Positions 26,414 to 36,307 of a DNA stretch of 64,000 nt are shown here, piece by piece; the stretch's first letter is position 1; each line of letters starts with the position of its first letter. Location of the stretch: assembly GCA_002307215.1 (NCBI GenBank), contig DBTU01000012.1, positions 102,461 through 166,460 of the forward strand, given 5' to 3'. The position numbers and the translations under genes are program-made. This DNA comes from Lachnoclostridium sp. UBA1308. GTDB lineage: Bacteria > Bacillota > Clostridia > Lachnospirales > Lachnospiraceae. The notes below the pieces were generated by a model that saw only the letters and a program-made list of their open reading frames with translations, made no database searches and was not told the origin of the DNA.

Positions 26414-26629
26414 ATGGGTCTTATTACAAGAAAGAAACCTCCGAAAGATAACTACCTGATTAATGAGATAAATAAGACGAAACTCGCAATGGAGTCGGCA
26501 TATTCCAACTTTCAGAATGTCGTCGATCCCGACCTGATCGACAGTTGTATCTACGAAATGAATGCCGTTCAGAACAGATACCGCTTTCTGATTAAGGAAG
26601 CAAAGGCCTCTGACACAAGTTTTGGCTGA
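26414..26629 (+). CDS. yaaL: YaaL/DUF2508-family small protein
   Basis: A 71-residue protein from an ATG after GCTGGTGAAGTA. The helical layout (NYLINEINKTKLAMESAYSN, then NFQNVVDPDLIDSCIYE and NRYRFLIKEAK) is that of DUF2508/YaaL. In many Firmicutes yaaL and bofA are adjacent and co-oriented; here they are divergent, which suggests a local inversion. Function unknown. A terminator follows. Confidence 0.8.
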   Translation: MGLITRKKPPKDNYLINEINKTKLAMESAYSNFQNVVDPDLIDSCIYEMNAVQNRYRFLIKEAKASDTSFG

Positions 26630-26677
26630 TTCAGGAGAAACAAACTGATTTATCACTTATACATCCGTTAAAACAAG

Positions 26678-26750
26678 AAGCTGCCTCCCATATACATTGC
26701 AACTATACCACTAGGGTATCCTTTGCTCGTAATCGGAGGCAGCTTAATTT
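26678..26750 (+). terminator. Terminator of yaaL
   Basis: AAGCTGCCTCC (26678-26688) pairs with GGAGGCAGCTT (26735-26745), with a long loop and AATTTCTTTT after it. Confidence 0.7.
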
Positions 26751-26990
26751 CTTTTATGTATCTAAACTTCTTCATTTGTATCTAACATACTTCTTATGTA
26801 CTTAAACTTCTTCATTTGTATCTAACATACTTCTTATGTACCTATACTACTTCATTTGTATCTTGCATACTTCTTATGTGCCTAAACTACTTCATTTGTA
26901 TCTTGCATACTTCTTATGTGCCTAAACTACTTCATTTGTATCTTGCATACTTCTTATGTACCTAAATCACTTCATTTGTATCCTTTCATA
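26751..26990. repeat. Six copies of a 40-bp tandem repeat
   Basis: A unit containing TTCATTTGTATCT and ACTTCTTATGT repeats with an exact 40-bp period. Boundary blocks ending ATTTGTA lie at 26780, 26820, 26860, 26900, 26940 and 26980. Copies 4 and 5 are identical over most of their length; the outer ones are more divergent. It lies between the yaaL terminator and the fliS 3' end; no coding sequence is seen. Confidence 0.9.
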
Positions 26991-27193
26991 CCTCGTACCG
27001 CGTCCATCTGTCATTCCTTCAAAGTCTGTGTACTTCATGAAAACTCATCTTTCGTTTCTTTATCGCTCTACAGCGATAATCTAATGTATTCCGGTATTCT
27101 CTGTTATTCTGGTATTCTTTCGTCTCCCAAAATATCTTTTGTGCTTCAGATAAAAATCTTTGGTATTTAATAAATTTCTTTGGTATGGCTTAT
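26991..27193. other. Intergenic region beyond the repeat
   Basis: TC-rich sequence with no gene I can support. A short open frame over 26916-27170 is composed of repeat and low-complexity sequence. Confidence 0.4.
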
Positions 27194-27673
27194 TTATGCA
27201 ATAAACCCGCGGCTCCTGTTACCAGGATCGATGTAAGTCTCATTCAGTTTGCCTCTGCCGTAGGTTAAGCCCGCATAGAGTTGTTGTGTATTGCGCATCA
27301 ATGGTCCGCTTGTATCCGCCTTGCTCACACCCTCAAACCCGGTTAAGAGCTTCTTCAGTACGGATTCTGCACTGTCCAGTGATGCTGTATTCCTCCGGAT
27401 GATGGCTGTAATAATTCTTTTATTAACATATAGATAAAGACTGACCAGATCATAGGATACCTTATAATGATAATCCAAAGGTACAATTAATTCATTGACA
27501 TATTTATGGGCTTTCTTCAATTCCCTGTCAAATATGGCAAGATCGCCCTTTTCATATGCTTCCTTTGCTTCACCTATTTCAGTCAGAATCATTTCATAGA
27601 GGATAACGATAAGCTCACTTTTGCATGCCATCGTTACTCTATTAGAAAACGCTTGAACTGCTTCTCTTTTCAT
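27194..27673 (-). CDS. fliS: Flagellar export chaperone FliS-like protein
   Basis: A 159-residue helical protein beginning at the ATG with GGAGG five bases upstream (an in-frame upstream ATG at 27685 overlaps the SD). It has an N-terminal KREAVQAFSNRVTMACK segment and the YDLVSLYLYVNKRI region that fits the FliS core. FliS binds the flagellin C-terminus and prevents early polymerisation; the gene follows flagellin by 51 bp. The C-terminal tail is longer than in classical FliS (about 130 residues). Confidence 0.82.
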   Translation of the reverse strand: MKREAVQAFSNRVTMACKSELIVILYEMILTEIGEAKEAYEKGDLAIFDRELKKAHKYVNELIVPLDYHYKVSYDLVSLYLYVNKRIITAIIRRNTASLDSAESVLKKLLTGFEGVSKADTSGPLMRNTQQLYAGLTYGRGKLNETYIDPGNRSRGFIA

Positions 27674-27724
27674 GCCTACCTCCATTAATCAATCAGATAA
27701 GAATCAGATCGTTTACCTTTCTCA

Positions 27725-29314
27725 TTACTGCTGTAGCAGAGAAAGTATCATCTGCGGTCTCTGATTTGCTTGAGCAAGCATTGATGTACCGGCCTGTGCC
27801 AATACATTTTTCTGTGTATATTCTGCCATCTCTTCCGCCATGTCTACGTCCGAAATACGGGAAAGGGACTCCGTCATATTCTCTGAGGTTGTATCCAGGT
27901 TAGAGATAGAGTGCTCCAAACGGTTCTGGTATGCACCCAACTTGGAACGGATACTGGATATCGTATTGATTGCAGTATCAAGTAGTCCGATCGCATCCTG
28001 TGCCCCGTCTGCTGTAGCTATATTAATCTTATCAATTCCAAGTGTCTGCGGTGTTACATTCGGTATTCTGACAGCCATTGTCTGACCCTCGTTTGCACCA
28101 ATCTGAAGATCCATAGGCCCTGCATCAAGTACTGATACCGCAATCTCCAAATTGTCTGTCGCAGCTGTTATGTCGGAATCTGTTACTGTAGGTGGTGTTC
28201 CTTCGATAACAGTATCTGTAAAGGTGGTTCCTACTGCTCCCGGCTCAACGTTAACAGTCATAGTAAAATCATTACTGTCGGATACCGTAATCTTATTTCC
28301 GTTTGTGGAAACTGTAGCCGTACTATTAAATAAAGAAGTATTAGTCGGATCCGTCAGATCTTTCACAGTCACAAGTGCCTGTGCATCAACACCTGTCGCA
28401 CTGACACCATCAATCGTTAAACCCAATATACCGCACAGGGCAGAATTGTCGCAATAGATATCTATCTTTTGATTTGTGCCGTATTCCTTACTAACAAATA
28501 TAAGAGAGGAACCCTCAGCTAATGGGTCACTGGTATAACCGGCCATGGTATGATCGGTGCCTGTATTATCAGGTGCTGATGCTGAGAAAACATTAATATT
28601 TACTGCATCACAGGCATCGCGGATTTTCTCAAATACCTCATCAACGGTGTCTCCCTCGTCTACCTTTATGGATTCGCCATTAATATTAATTGAGCCCGCT
28701 TCCGTTGCAGCTATTTTTCTATCCGAGGATAATTCGGTATCGGTAGTTAACGGATCATCAATAACGGTTGCATTACCGACAATAACCGCCTGTCTTGCAT
28801 CCTGCGTAACTGTAAGGTCATATTCTCCCACGGCTACTGTATCTGATACAGATATTAATTTAACATCATTGTTACTGGTGTAGGACTTTCTGTCAATATT
28901 ACCATTCAACAAATTCATTGTATTGAATTCTGTAGTGTCAGAAATTCTTGTAATCTCCTGATTTAATTGGTCAATTTCCGACTGTATTGCACTACGATCC
29001 TGTGTTGTGTAAATACCGTTGGCTGACTGTACAGCAAGCTCCCTCATTCTCTGGAGCATAGACTCTGTCTCTGATAATGCTCCCTCTGCTGTCTGAATAA
29101 CCGAGATACCATCGGATGCATTTCTGGATGCCTGATCCAGACCTGATATCTGTGTTCTCATCTTTTCCGAAATTGCAAGTCCTGCGGAGTCATCTGCCGC
29201 GCTGTTAATTCTGTATCCTGAGGATAATTTCTCCAGAGCGTCATCTAAGGATTTGTTGGTTTTTCCTAATTGGTTATTGGCTTTCAAGGCTGAAATGTTA
29301 TGGTTGATTCTCAT
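27725..29314 (-). CDS. fliC: Flagellin
   Basis: A 529-residue filament protein. The N-terminal D0/D1 (1-140) begins MRINHNISALKANNQLGKTN and includes the LSSGYRINSAADDSAGLA motif. The C-terminal D1/D0 (about 435-529) has SISNLDTTSENMTESLSRI and ends NQRPQMILSLLQQ. The middle (about 150-430) is a larger variable domain rich in Thr/Asp, as in other clostridial flagellins. It is surface exposed and may be glycosylated. It follows the FliK-like gene and precedes fliS. Confidence 0.95.
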   Translation of the reverse strand: MRINHNISALKANNQLGKTNKSLDDALEKLSSGYRINSAADDSAGLAISEKMRTQISGLDQASRNASDGISVIQTAEGALSETESMLQRMRELAVQSANGIYTTQDRSAIQSEIDQLNQEITRISDTTEFNTMNLLNGNIDRKSYTSNNDVKLISVSDTVAVGEYDLTVTQDARQAVIVGNATVIDDPLTTDTELSSDRKIAATEAGSININGESIKVDEGDTVDEVFEKIRDACDAVNINVFSASAPDNTGTDHTMAGYTSDPLAEGSSLIFVSKEYGTNQKIDIYCDNSALCGILGLTIDGVSATGVDAQALVTVKDLTDPTNTSLFNSTATVSTNGNKITVSDSNDFTMTVNVEPGAVGTTFTDTVIEGTPPTVTDSDITAATDNLEIAVSVLDAGPMDLQIGANEGQTMAVRIPNVTPQTLGIDKINIATADGAQDAIGLLDTAINTISSIRSKLGAYQNRLEHSISNLDTTSENMTESLSRISDVDMAEEMAEYTQKNVLAQAGTSMLAQANQRPQMILSLLQQ

Positions 29315-29439
29315 TAAATATCACCTGATCCCTTTCTTTTCCGGCAGCCATCCCCCTCCGTGTTTTGATGGTTCGCACATTATAATATAATACTCATTAG
29401 TAATATCAGCGACATCCATGTAGCCGAATATATCATTTT

Positions 29440-32400
29440 CTAAGAAACAGCCCTGCTTAATTCATCTGTGCTGTTCTCTGCCGCTCGTACTGTCAAAACA
29501 ACGGCCTTTGCAATCCGGTATAAGATCCGTTCCGTATCTCCTGAAACGTGTTCTGTGTCATTTCCCGGATTTTGATAGCTGTAACTTGCGCTATCTCTTT
29601 TCTGTACACTAAAATCTATCTGCTTGATGGTTATGTTGCTTTCTTGTGCCGCTGCTTCTATGATACCGGTATTACTCTGTAGCCGTTCCGATGTGTCCTT
29701 GTTATCACCACTGAAGAAGCCCTTCAGCGTCTGATCTTTCATCAGGAACTCTGCCTTAATATCACCAAGCTGTTCTGACCAGATATTGACCGATACTTTT
29801 CCTGAGGTATTCGTTCCCCGAAGGATTGTCAAATTCATATTCGTAATCCCTTTATCGGTTTCAATCGGTATCTGGTAGACCTCCTTTTCTGCAAGCGTTC
29901 TCATAAATGTCATCTGCTGACCAATGCTTTTCAGCTCTGCAAGCCGCCTGCTATCAATCTTTTCACCTGCACATGCCTGACTTAGAACTTCCTTTGCATC
30001 AGCCTCCAGGTTCCGGTATGCTTCCTGCATTGATCTCTTATCAATTAATTTATCGGACAAATCATTCAATTCCTTTAGGTTGTTTTCTGAATTTTCGACC
30101 AAATTATCATTTTTTTGCTTTAGCAGCTTCTTAATTGCTGAATCTCCGTTGCTTAACAGGCTGTTCGCCATCATGATATTTTGCGATGTTCCGGGAATCT
30201 TGTAATCATTTAAAAATCGGATAGATTGCTCTGCATTCTTATTAAGCTCTCGTATCTCTTGAACCTTGACTCTAGATGCCTCACTTTCTGATATCTGATC
30301 CTCCTTCGTATTGTTCAGCTGTTCAAGAAGCTTCTCGATCGGTACTTCCTTAATATTATTCCAGATACCTTTACCTGAAGTTAACTCGGCCGACGCAGTT
30401 GTCTGCTCCTGTGATGCTGCGGTCAAGGATACGCTATTGCTTGCCTCCGCTAATTTCTGCGGACTCAGTTCTTCCTTGATCTTCTTAAGAATACGATCCA
30501 TATATTTTGTCTGCTCCTGTAGCTCGTCTTCTTTCCCTACTTCTTCCAGACTTTGATTGTCTTGTCGAATTCCCTCATCCGCGCTATGATTGTCCTGTCT
30601 ATTTCCATTTTCTACGCTATACTCCTCCTGTTTAGTTCCCTTTTCCGTAAAAGCACTAAGTTGTTGAGCTATTGTATCCTTCGAATAGGAAATGCTTGTT
30701 AATTTACCAAACTCATCATCAACAACTGTATTAAGACTTCCTTTCCTGCTTGTTGAAACTGCTGTCAAAAGATTACTCAGAGTTACCTCCCGATCTGCCT
30801 TAATAACAGCACCAAGTGCCGCCCCATCCGACTTATCTACGTTATATAGCAAACGATAGATGCCAATATAGGCTTTTCTCTCCTCGGGTGTAATTCCCTC
30901 CTGCTTTTCAAGATCTCTAAGATATGTACTATATTTATCCTCGGAGGATATTCCCTGTTCCTCCTTTATCTGATCAATCGTTTGATTTAGTTCGTTCACC
31001 GGTATATTGAGAGGGTTCATTCCTTCCTTAATCATTCGAACCGTTACCGCCGGACTCAGGTTTTGTATCAGATCGGTAACCTGCCGGTCATAGCTCTTTA
31101 CCTGATTGACCGCTTCCTTCGTAATCTCCATCTGATTATAACCGAGAATCCGAATTGCACGCTTGTTCTGCTCCGTGTTATCGAGACCCATCTGACTAAG
31201 CAGGAAATTTGCTCCTGCAAATGCCTTCTTAATGGAATCTCCGTATTCCCCATTCGGAACGGTTGCCAGCGTTTCATATGCTGTGCCTGCCTTTGCATAT
31301 TCTGCCTGAAGTCTGTTACCCGCTGTCAGTAACCCGCTAATTGTCTGGGTGCTACGTATAGACAGGGTGCTTGCCAAAACCTTGGACGGTATATACTTTA
31401 GTCGCTCTATTCCCTGCGTTGTATCCTTAAGGGTCTGAACCGAGTCTTCCGTTTCTTGAACATCTGCTTCCTTTAATAGCTTCTTATAATATTGGTCCTC
31501 CTGATCCCTTAGATCCTCCACCACTTTGGAAAGCTCCTCTGTATCGATCGTAATCCCCTTGCTTTCGAGTCGGCCGGCTACTGCTAGTGTCATCTTAAGG
31601 CGGATTTCCTCCAGCTGACGTCTTGCCTTCAATTCCTCGTACGGATAATCCTTTGTATTCTGGGATGTACTTTCACTGTCGTTCTGTCCTGTTTTTGAAG
31701 AATCTGGTAACTCATCCTCTGCAACCGGGTTGACCTCGTCCGTCGGAACCAGATTTTGCACAGGCTTTTCAATATCCTGCGTTACATCAATTAATTTCAT
31801 GGCAGCCTTTGCAATACTTGCAATTTCCCTCGTAATATCAACTGCTGCTTTTGTAATGTCAATTGCATTATTTGATAGCTGCTCGTCCTGTTTTACCATC
31901 TCCGGTGATGCTTCGGTAAGATCTGATATTTTCTGTGTTATCCTCACGGAATCTTTTGTTATCTTCGTTGCCATTCGCAGTATATCAAAAGCTGTATGGG
32001 GTATTTGAGATCGCTCCTGCTCTGTCTTACCGGTCGCTTTCACTGCATCACTGATGGCTGTTGCTACTTTTGTAATATCTTCTGCCTGTACCGATATTTC
32101 CGAGGAAGAATTTTCAATTTCACCGGTTGCCTTTTGAATATCGTCAGTCAATGGATCCGCCAGAGAAGCAGTTTCTTTCATTATTCTTTTCATATCTCTT
32201 GCTGCACCCGAGATATCAGTTGACATTTCTATAATATTTCCGGCTGATTTCGTTATTTGTAAAGCTGTCCGAATAATATACTCTTCTGCTTTGTTCTCTT
32301 TTACTTCTGCCGTCGGTGAAATATTCTTCTGTATCGCTACAAGGTCTTTAATCGTTAGTTTATCATTTTTCGAAACAGCCTCACAGACCGCTTCGTCACT

Positions 32401-34110
32401 GATAGAATGAATATCTGCCATCAGCTTATCATAGGACGCCGTATCTTTCTGCCGCAGGGGTACATCCTTTGGATGAATGCCCATTTTCATGCCTGCCAGC
32501 ATTTTATCCAGTATTTCCTTTTGTGTCGTATTCTCCTTTATGAAATCCAAATCCTTTTTGTCGGTAAAAGTCTTCTCTGTCAGTGGAAGTTGATTTTCAA
32601 TCAGCCATTTTGCATCTGATAGATTCTGTTTGCTAACCTCATATCCTGCTCCCTTTATTACATCCTTAACTTGGCTCTCAAGCTCCTTCCAGGCTGTATC
32701 TGAAAGCTTTCCTGTTGCTCCGGAACTCTGACCGTTTTTACTGTAACATGCCTTATAGATGTTCTCGACCGTCGGTTCCACCTCCTTGGAAATCAGATAT
32801 TGCATTGCTCTGCTGTCCATGTTCTTTACCAGATCACTCAACTTTAAGGCTTGAGACAGCTTTGACAAATTTTCCTCCGTAACCGGAAGATTCTCCTGCT
32901 TTAGTTTCTCTGTCAAGGCAGTCTTTTCTAATACCATGCTATCCTGTTGTTTCGTATTATTTAAGACATTTGTTTTCTGTACCGTATCAGCTTTCTGTAC
33001 CGTATCAGCTTTCTGTACCATATCAGTTTTCTGTACTGTATCAACTTTCTGAACTGTATCAACTTTCTGTACCGTATCAGCTTTCTGTACCGTATCAGCT
33101 TTCTGTACCGTATCAACTTTCTGTACCGTATCAGCTTTCTGTACCGTATTGGTCTTCTGCACTGTATCGGTCTTCTGCACTGTATCGGTCTTCTGCACTG
33201 TATCAGTTTTCTGTACCGTATCAGTTTTCTGTACTGCATCAGTTTTCTGCATTGTATCAGTTTTCTGAACGGGCTCAGTTTTCTGTACCGTATCAGCTTT
33301 CTGTACCGTATCAGTTTTCTGTACCGTATCGGTCTTCTGTACTGTATCGGTCTTCTGTATTGTATCGGCTGTTGTATTAGTACTGTATTTGCTTGTATTC
33401 TCTGCCGTTCCGGTATAAGCGCTTATTCTATCCTGCCTCATCTTCGAAGTGTCTGCTATCGCAAAATTTCTATCAGCTAATTTCCTCTGCCCTGACGATT
33501 TTTCATCACGAAGAGTCACTTTACCCATAGAATGGGTGGTATCACTAGATGGATTGGCATCTGTCTTTATTCTTTCCAGCGCCTCCGCTAAACCCTCCAC
33601 CGTAAATCTTTCAATTGGAAAACCTTCCTTCTCAAGCAAGCTGCAGTCTCGTTCTGTAAGTGCCACACTGATCTGCTCCAGCTTCCCCTTCACAGCCTGA
33701 TACTCGGATTCCTGGTCCATTTTCATAATTGACTGCTCTGTCTGAGTTCTAATGGTATCCCAGTCCGAAGCCTTGACCTTAACAGCGATGATTGCCCTTT
33801 GATTTCCTTCATTACTTACACTATCATCAATCACTCGAAGCTCTATCTCATTGGCCGTCGCCTTCACAACTTCAAAATTCTTAACCTCACCGGGCTTTAC
33901 ATCACCAAGGACCTCTTTAGAAGCTGATACTTTCTGCCCATCAAAATCAAGGGTTACCTCCTCGTCAGCAGCAACCACCGTACCGGTAATTCTTTGTCCC
34001 TGCTTAATTCCGGCTAACCCACTACTCTTATCATTATCTATACTTTCTTGTATGGCAAGCTTATCCGCCCTGCTGACGGATTCCGCCTTAACTGATAACC
34101 GATAGCCCAT
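29440..34110 (-). CDS. Giant flagellar hook-length/FliK-like protein with VQKTDT repeats
   Basis: A protein of about 1,556 residues; a start at 34155 has no SD and 34110 has GGCGGG. Residues 1-90 contain a strand-rich RITGTVVAADEEVTLDFDG unit. About 250-381 is 22 copies of VQK(T/A/V)DT. About 570-790 is long amphipathic helix with DITK/DITREIA heptads. The last ~150 residues resemble a FliK C-terminus: TNMNLTILRGTN, VNIWSEQLGDIKAEF and then LKGFFSG...ERLQSNTG. It is next to flagellin, so a hook-length or flagellar export role is likely. No clear signal peptide. I recall related Lachnospiraceae proteins as DUF6240 but cannot verify. Confidence 0.7.
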   Translation of the reverse strand: MGYRLSVKAESVSRADKLAIQESIDNDKSSGLAGIKQGQRITGTVVAADEEVTLDFDGQKVSASKEVLGDVKPGEVKNFEVVKATANEIELRVIDDSVSNEGNQRAIIAVKVKASDWDTIRTQTEQSIMKMDQESEYQAVKGKLEQISVALTERDCSLLEKEGFPIERFTVEGLAEALERIKTDANPSSDTTHSMGKVTLRDEKSSGQRKLADRNFAIADTSKMRQDRISAYTGTAENTSKYSTNTTADTIQKTDTVQKTDTVQKTDTVQKADTVQKTEPVQKTDTMQKTDAVQKTDTVQKTDTVQKTDTVQKTDTVQKTNTVQKADTVQKVDTVQKADTVQKADTVQKVDTVQKVDTVQKTDMVQKADTVQKADTVQKTNVLNNTKQQDSMVLEKTALTEKLKQENLPVTEENLSKLSQALKLSDLVKNMDSRAMQYLISKEVEPTVENIYKACYSKNGQSSGATGKLSDTAWKELESQVKDVIKGAGYEVSKQNLSDAKWLIENQLPLTEKTFTDKKDLDFIKENTTQKEILDKMLAGMKMGIHPKDVPLRQKDTASYDKLMADIHSISDEAVCEAVSKNDKLTIKDLVAIQKNISPTAEVKENKAEEYIIRTALQITKSAGNIIEMSTDISGAARDMKRIMKETASLADPLTDDIQKATGEIENSSSEISVQAEDITKVATAISDAVKATGKTEQERSQIPHTAFDILRMATKITKDSVRITQKISDLTEASPEMVKQDEQLSNNAIDITKAAVDITREIASIAKAAMKLIDVTQDIEKPVQNLVPTDEVNPVAEDELPDSSKTGQNDSESTSQNTKDYPYEELKARRQLEEIRLKMTLAVAGRLESKGITIDTEELSKVVEDLRDQEDQYYKKLLKEADVQETEDSVQTLKDTTQGIERLKYIPSKVLASTLSIRSTQTISGLLTAGNRLQAEYAKAGTAYETLATVPNGEYGDSIKKAFAGANFLLSQMGLDNTEQNKRAIRILGYNQMEITKEAVNQVKSYDRQVTDLIQNLSPAVTVRMIKEGMNPLNIPVNELNQTIDQIKEEQGISSEDKYSTYLRDLEKQEGITPEERKAYIGIYRLLYNVDKSDGAALGAVIKADREVTLSNLLTAVSTSRKGSLNTVVDDEFGKLTSISYSKDTIAQQLSAFTEKGTKQEEYSVENGNRQDNHSADEGIRQDNQSLEEVGKEDELQEQTKYMDRILKKIKEELSPQKLAEASNSVSLTAASQEQTTASAELTSGKGIWNNIKEVPIEKLLEQLNNTKEDQISESEASRVKVQEIRELNKNAEQSIRFLNDYKIPGTSQNIMMANSLLSNGDSAIKKLLKQKNDNLVENSENNLKELNDLSDKLIDKRSMQEAYRNLEADAKEVLSQACAGEKIDSRRLAELKSIGQQMTFMRTLAEKEVYQIPIETDKGITNMNLTILRGTNTSGKVSVNIWSEQLGDIKAEFLMKDQTLKGFFSGDNKDTSERLQSNTGIIEAAAQESNITIKQIDFSVQKRDSASYSYQNPGNDTEHVSGDTERILYRIAKAVVLTVRAAENSTDELSRAVS
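32967..33363 (-). repeat. 18-bp tandem repeat coding the VQKTDT array
   Basis: About 22 units of 18 bp (such as TTTCTGTACCGTATCAGC on the plus strand) encode hexapeptides in the FliK-like protein. On the opposite strand the repeat produces long repetitive frames that are not genes. Confidence 0.9.
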
Positions 34111-34355
34111 CCTGTCCCGCCTTTGTGGTTTTGTTAATTTGCTCTTTCCTATCATTAACTTTATCTATTCGTTGTTTTTGATTCGCACTTCTGTTCCTTA
34201 TATTTCGGATGATTCGGCTTAAAACTTAACCTCAAAGACTGCAGAGGACCCGGTAATATACTATTGTCACTATAAAAAAATAGTAGTACTACTTCTTTTG
34301 AAAGAATCCCTCGAATAAACTCTATAAGAGGAGGCTAATGTGAATTATTGAAGAG

Positions 34356-34392
34356 CATAATTCACACTTAGAAGTTTGCGCCTGCGTGATCC
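34356..34392. repeat. Dispersed GGCACAAACTT repeat, copy B (inverted)
   Basis: The reverse complement reads TCACGCAGGCGCAAACTTC followed by TAAGTGTGAATTAT, the same core as 16919-16951. It lies upstream of the DUF885 gene, next to an inverted GTGAATTAT/ATAATTCAC pair. Confidence 0.5.
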
Positions 34393-34451
34393 TCGGCCCA
34401 AACTAATTCTATGGGTAGGCATGTTGGGTTTGCAGCAGAATGGAGTGTATT

Positions 34452-36206
34452 ATGTGTAAAAAACTTATAAAGTTATTGTCAATCGTGATTGTTTCCCTAT
34501 GCCTAGTTTTATTTGGTATCGCCTGCAATACACCTTCCGAACGTAAACAGCAGGAGGCTTTTAACCAATTCACGCAGAATTTATTTATTCAAGAGGTTCA
34601 GTCAGATACCCTGTCGCTGAATTACTCTTTGGCATATCCTGAAAAATATGGGATTGATGATACAAACGCTACGTTTGGGGGTTATGGAATTACTTGTATG
34701 AAAGGGGATCTCGTGGATTCCGAGAACTATCTTGACAGCCTACTATCCTATGATTATGACAGCTTAACTTCCAAGCAGCAGCTTACCTATCATATTTTAA
34801 AGGAATATCTGCAAGAGAGTCTTCAGTTTGGTGATTATCAGTATTATAGTGATTGTCTTGGCCCAACCACCGGAATTCAGGCACAGCTTCCAATCTTGCT
34901 CGCGGAGTACAGCTTTTATGATAAAAAGGACATTGAAGAATACTTAAATCTCCTGCCCTGCGTTAAGAAATACTTTCAGGAGATTATTCAATATGAACGC
35001 GAGAAATCTGCTAAAGGTCTGTTTATGAATGACCGGGTTGCTTCACAAATTATTGATCAATGTGAGGCTTTTATCAGCGACCCGGTAAATAATTTTTTAA
35101 TCACTTATTTTAATCAGAGAATTGTCGAATATGACGGTCTTACTGCCAAAGAAATTACTCATTATGAAGCAATCAACAAGGAAGCAGTGCTTTGTAATGT
35201 TATCCCTGCCTATCAGGATTTAATCGACGCTTTGACCTCGCTTAAGGGAACCGGAACAAATCAAGCCGGACTGTATTATTACGAGAAGGGACGGGCGTAT
35301 TATGAATGTCTTACCAAGTATAAAACCGGCTCCGGCAAAAGCATGCAGGAAATGATTCAGATGCTTGATCATGCAATTGATGCGGGTATTAATCATTTAA
35401 ACAATCTTACCGAAAAGGATTCTTCTTTGATTAATAAATACCTTTCTTTTACCTCCTTTCCGATTACCGATCCAAACGATATTTTAGCTGATTTAAAGGC
35501 TGATATTACAAAAGATTTTCCTGCTGCCATACCGGTAAACTGCAAGATCAAGTATGTCCCGGAATCTCTGGCTGACTATCTGAGTCCTGCCATGTACCTG
35601 GTTCCCCCAATTGATAATTACAATAACAATAATATTTATATCAATGGGCACAGTAAGCAAACCTTGTCCATGATCTATACAACGGTAGCGCATGAAGGAT
35701 ATCCCGGACATCTATATCAATGCGTTTATTTTAGGAGCACGAATCCGGCCCCGATTAGGAATATTCTTAACTTTACCGGCTATGATGAGGGATGGGCCAC
35801 CTATGTTGAGTATTATTCCTATCATTTGGCCGGTATTGATGAAAACCTAGCCGATTTCCTGGAAACAAACAATAAAGTAATCCTGTGTATGTATGCCCGC
35901 GCAGATATCGGAATCCATTATGAGGGCTGGACACGAAAAGAATCCACGGATTATATCCTTCCCTACGTCGGAGAGGCTGATATCGCCGACTCTATTTACG
36001 ATACTCTGCTGGAGGAACCTGCAATTTATTTACCTTATGCCATTGGTTATCTGGAAATCGAGGAATTAAGACAAGAAGCAGAACAAAAGCTGGGTAAGAA
36101 GTTTAATGTAAAGGCTTTTCATAAGTTTCTTCTCGATATCGGACCCGCACAGTTTGATGTAATCAAAGAATATATGGAGGTCTGGATTAGTAATCAGAGT
36201 AAATAA
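34452..36206 (+). CDS. DUF885-family lipoprotein (putative metallopeptidase)
   Basis: A 584-residue DUF885 protein. The signal and lipobox LFGIAC predict a surface lipoprotein with Cys at about residue 25. The metal site is VAHEGYPGHLYQ (about 415), preceded by a helical domain and followed by the EGWATYVEYYS and ARADIGIHYEGW motifs. The family is annotated as metallopeptidase-like; substrate unknown. I start at ATG 34452, which has ATGGAG at a suitable distance; an in-frame ATG at 34440 lacks an SD. It is ended by a symmetrical terminator and appears monocistronic. Confidence 0.88.
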   Translation: MCKKLIKLLSIVIVSLCLVLFGIACNTPSERKQQEAFNQFTQNLFIQEVQSDTLSLNYSLAYPEKYGIDDTNATFGGYGITCMKGDLVDSENYLDSLLSYDYDSLTSKQQLTYHILKEYLQESLQFGDYQYYSDCLGPTTGIQAQLPILLAEYSFYDKKDIEEYLNLLPCVKKYFQEIIQYEREKSAKGLFMNDRVASQIIDQCEAFISDPVNNFLITYFNQRIVEYDGLTAKEITHYEAINKEAVLCNVIPAYQDLIDALTSLKGTGTNQAGLYYYEKGRAYYECLTKYKTGSGKSMQEMIQMLDHAIDAGINHLNNLTEKDSSLINKYLSFTSFPITDPNDILADLKADITKDFPAAIPVNCKIKYVPESLADYLSPAMYLVPPIDNYNNNNIYINGHSKQTLSMIYTTVAHEGYPGHLYQCVYFRSTNPAPIRNILNFTGYDEGWATYVEYYSYHLAGIDENLADFLETNNKVILCMYARADIGIHYEGWTRKESTDYILPYVGEADIADSIYDTLLEEPAIYLPYAIGYLEIEELRQEAEQKLGKKFNVKAFHKFLLDIGPAQFDVIKEYMEVWISNQSK

Positions 36207-36260
36207 GTTCAGTGTTGCCTCATAAATTTTAATTGCCGGCTACTAATATTAATATACAAA

Positions 36261-36294
36261 TAAACAAGAAGGAGGTGTCCCTCCTTCTTGTTTA
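36261..36294. terminator. Bidirectional terminator
   Basis: TAAACAAGAAGGAGG pairs with CCTCCTTCTTGTTTA around a 4-base loop, between the DUF885 gene and the acyltransferase-like gene, which converge on it. Confidence 0.9.
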
Positions 36295-36307
36295 TTGTTA
36301 CGAATCC

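Noticed and set aside
26751..26990. CRISPR array
   Set aside because: The 40-bp units are contiguous tandem repeats without variable spacers, and no cas genes are present.
32961..33380. Repetitive open frames opposite and across the VQKTDT region (SVPYQL and RKLIRY repeats)
   Set aside because: They are the translation of the same 18-bp repeat in other frames and have no start signals.
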